A stretch of 64,000 bases of DNA. It comes from Datisca glomerata (lineage: Eukaryota; Streptophyta; Magnoliopsida; Cucurbitales; Datiscaceae). This document shows, piece by piece, positions 63,301 to 64,000 of the stretch. Positions within the stretch are counted from its first letter, which is position 1. Each line of letters begins with the position of its first letter. A program made the translations under genes and the position numbers. The stretch is taken from positions 1 to 64,000 of the forward strand of contig QANY01005557.1 in the NCBI GenBank assembly GCA_003255025.1. Direction: 5' to 3'. Under the pieces are notes generated by a model. It saw only the letters and a program-made list of their open reading frames with translations, was not told the origin of the DNA and ran no database searches.

Positions 63301-64000
63301 GAGGACCGTCCAATATTCGGAAACAGAAAATGATAATGTTTAACTACTGTTAATATACCATTTATTGACAAAATGTTGGATGTCTTATGTTTCGTCATAT
63401 CAAATTGTTTTGCATCCTACGATGAACTTGTTTGGCCAGATCTGCTTTGCACGGATAAATCATATAAAATATTCTGTAGAAGTCAACCATCATATTTAAA
63501 ATCATGGAATCGAGCTGTTTTTAGTTATTATCACATCTAGAAGTCCGAAGACATCTCAGCCAAATTGTGCTCCGAGTAATTTGGTATATAGCCTCTTTCT
63601 AGGACGCAGTGTTCTCTTGTCTTAGTTTCAGAACTTCTCCCCAGATCAACTGTTTAACATAGTCTTTGTTTTTTCTATTCGGGTAACAGTTGGAACTGCG
63701 GCAATGATTTAGTCTCGTGTCAGCATGGGCTTGAATTAATTTAGAAACCGCATCTTAAATTGTGCAGTTTTTACTTAAAGTGTGCTTTTTGTCAAATATG
63801 AAGATACATGCATGGCAGGAAGAGGTAGAGCGTGCACGCCAAGGCCAGAGAGATGCTGAAAGCAAGCTTTCTTCTCTGGAGGCAAGTGTCAATAAGTGTT
63901 GTAGTGGCAAACTACTAACTTGAGTGATGGTTAAAAAAAGTTGTTACACCTTCGTTTTAGGCTGAAGTTCAGAAAATGAGAGTCGAAATGGCTGCCATGA
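48309..64000 (+). CDS. GC1: Golgin candidate 1-type coiled-coil protein (3' end outside window)
   Basis: Plant golgin, a coiled-coil tether on the Golgi; full-length relatives end in a transmembrane segment, which lies beyond the window. Exons: 48309-48336, 49472-49552, 53985-54034, 54109-54738, 54846-54908, 55690-55767, 56206-56409, 61631-61687, 61784-61858, 61984-62055, 62890-62952, 63088-63186, 63804-63881, 63961 to the edge. All phases join (about 539 residues of about 700). The start [18 protein letters not shown] is the golgin-84-like N-terminus recalled from Arabidopsis GC1. Exon 4 encodes an acidic, Ser-rich, probably disordered region (54-263). From 264 on the chain is heptad-rich coiled coil, with [38 protein letters not shown] and [20 protein letters not shown] blocks. 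Introns 2 and 7 contain LINEs; the intron at 63882-63960 starts with GC. Coding frame is intact. Confidence 0.93.
49809..53547 (+). mobile_element. LINE (L1-type), 5'-truncated, in golgin intron 2
   Basis: Flanked by TCTGATAGCTTGTT at 49795-49808 and 53549-53562, with an A-rich tail (53541-53547), so it is a complete target-primed insertion about 3.74 kb long. It begins within the endonuclease domain ([22 protein letters not shown] near 50180). Reverse transcriptase (about 51100-52030) has GLRQGDP and an intact FADD (51813-51824). A zf-RVT region ([21 protein letters not shown]) lies near 53020-53100. Stops and frameshifts are scattered through it, so it is inactive. It is in the sense orientation of the host gene. 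Confidence 0.92.
56661..60932 (+). mobile_element. LINE (L1-type), 5'-truncated, in golgin intron 7
   Basis: A second copy of the family at 49809. Flanking repeats agree at 15 of 17 bases: AAAAAGTATTATATTAT (56644-56660) and AAAAAGTATAATCTTAT (60933-60949). It keeps the end of ORF1 (about 56748-57143), then ORF2 from 57191 ([12 protein letters not shown]): endonuclease to about 57900, reverse transcriptase about 58440-59450, zf-RVT near 60400-60500. A 398-codon stretch (58663-59859) is open. There are stops (for example TAG at 57546-57548) and frameshifts (one near 58697). The reverse transcriptase motif reads FAND. It is inactive, in sense orientation. Confidence 0.92.
61000..61480 (-). mobile_element. 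LINE 3' fragment, different family, antisense in golgin intron 7
   Basis: On the minus strand [22 protein letters not shown] (61189-61404 frame) is a zf-RVT domain with its Cys/His pattern. A T run near 61007 on the + strand is consistent with a 3' A tail. It lies about 70 bases beyond the end of the sense LINE, is of another family, and consists only of the last about 0.45 kb. Confidence 0.72.
61911..61940. repeat. Poly-G run with ambiguous base in golgin intron 9
   Basis: CCC is followed by 17 G, an A, one unknown base (61930) and 10 G. It lies in the intron between exons ending at 61858 and starting at 61984. The length and the unknown base are probably sequencing or assembly artefacts around a homopolymer. 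Confidence 0.85.
63882..63960 (+). other. GC-AG intron of the golgin gene
   Basis: Exon 13 ends CTGGAG and the intron starts GCAAGT, a strong GC-donor consensus (AG|GCAAGT). The intron is 79 bases and ends TTTTAG. Phase 0 is kept on both sides and the joined protein ([17 protein letters not shown]) follows the family sequence recalled from Arabidopsis GC1. No GT donor nearby preserves the frame. Confidence 0.82.

Overview
The window is nuclear DNA from a core eudicot plant. It is AT-rich, its two long host genes have many short GT-AG introns, and it carries plant-type copia, gypsy, L1-type LINE, SINE, hAT, CACTA and MITE remnants. The species cannot be named from the sequence alone.

Three host genes are supported. 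(1) A complete CDC27/APC3 gene (CDC27B/HOBBIT type) runs from 23073 to 31678 on the + strand; it has 16 exons whose phases all join into a 749-residue protein. (2) A single-exon DUF761 protein gene of 213 residues lies at 37258-37899, +. (3) A Golgin candidate 1-type gene starts at 48309, +, and runs off the right edge; 14 exons (about 539 residues) are inside the window. From memory, the Arabidopsis counterparts of (1) and (3) (At2g20000 and At2g19950) lie within a few genes of each other, so this looks like a conserved block spread out by repeats.

Region by region: 1-10.7 kb is a minus-strand copia element split inside its reverse transcriptase gene by a gypsy element (517-7195) that kept both LTRs, gag and protease but lost reverse transcriptase, RNase H and integrase. 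At 10.7-12 kb there is a 213-bp MITE, then a mirror-image copy of part of that nested cluster. At 12-18.1 kb lies a decayed plus-strand copia gag-pol with a 3' LTR. At 18.1-20.2 kb is a rearranged hAT-type TTF zinc-finger transposase pseudogene. At 20.2-23 kb is gene-poor DNA leading into the CDC27 promoter. CDC27 introns hold a GA microsatellite, a SINE with a clear target duplication and a GC-rich repeat. At 31.7-37.2 kb I see no gene. At 39-40.7 kb are two LINE RNase H fragments in opposite orientations. At 42.4-47.8 kb is a nest: copia ends flank a minus-strand gypsy LTR plus an antisense Transposase_28-like reading frame, split by a non-autonomous CACTA transposon. From 48.3 kb the golgin gene has introns 2 and 7 enlarged by two sense-oriented LINEs of one family.

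The host genes do not form a pathway: CDC27 is a cell-cycle ubiquitin-ligase subunit, the golgin is a Golgi tether, and the DUF761 protein is uncharacterised. I found no convincing new biological system. The most unusual items are the antisense frame in the gypsy element split by CACTA, the inverted copy of the nested cluster, the twin LINE insertions in one gene, and a GC-AG intron.
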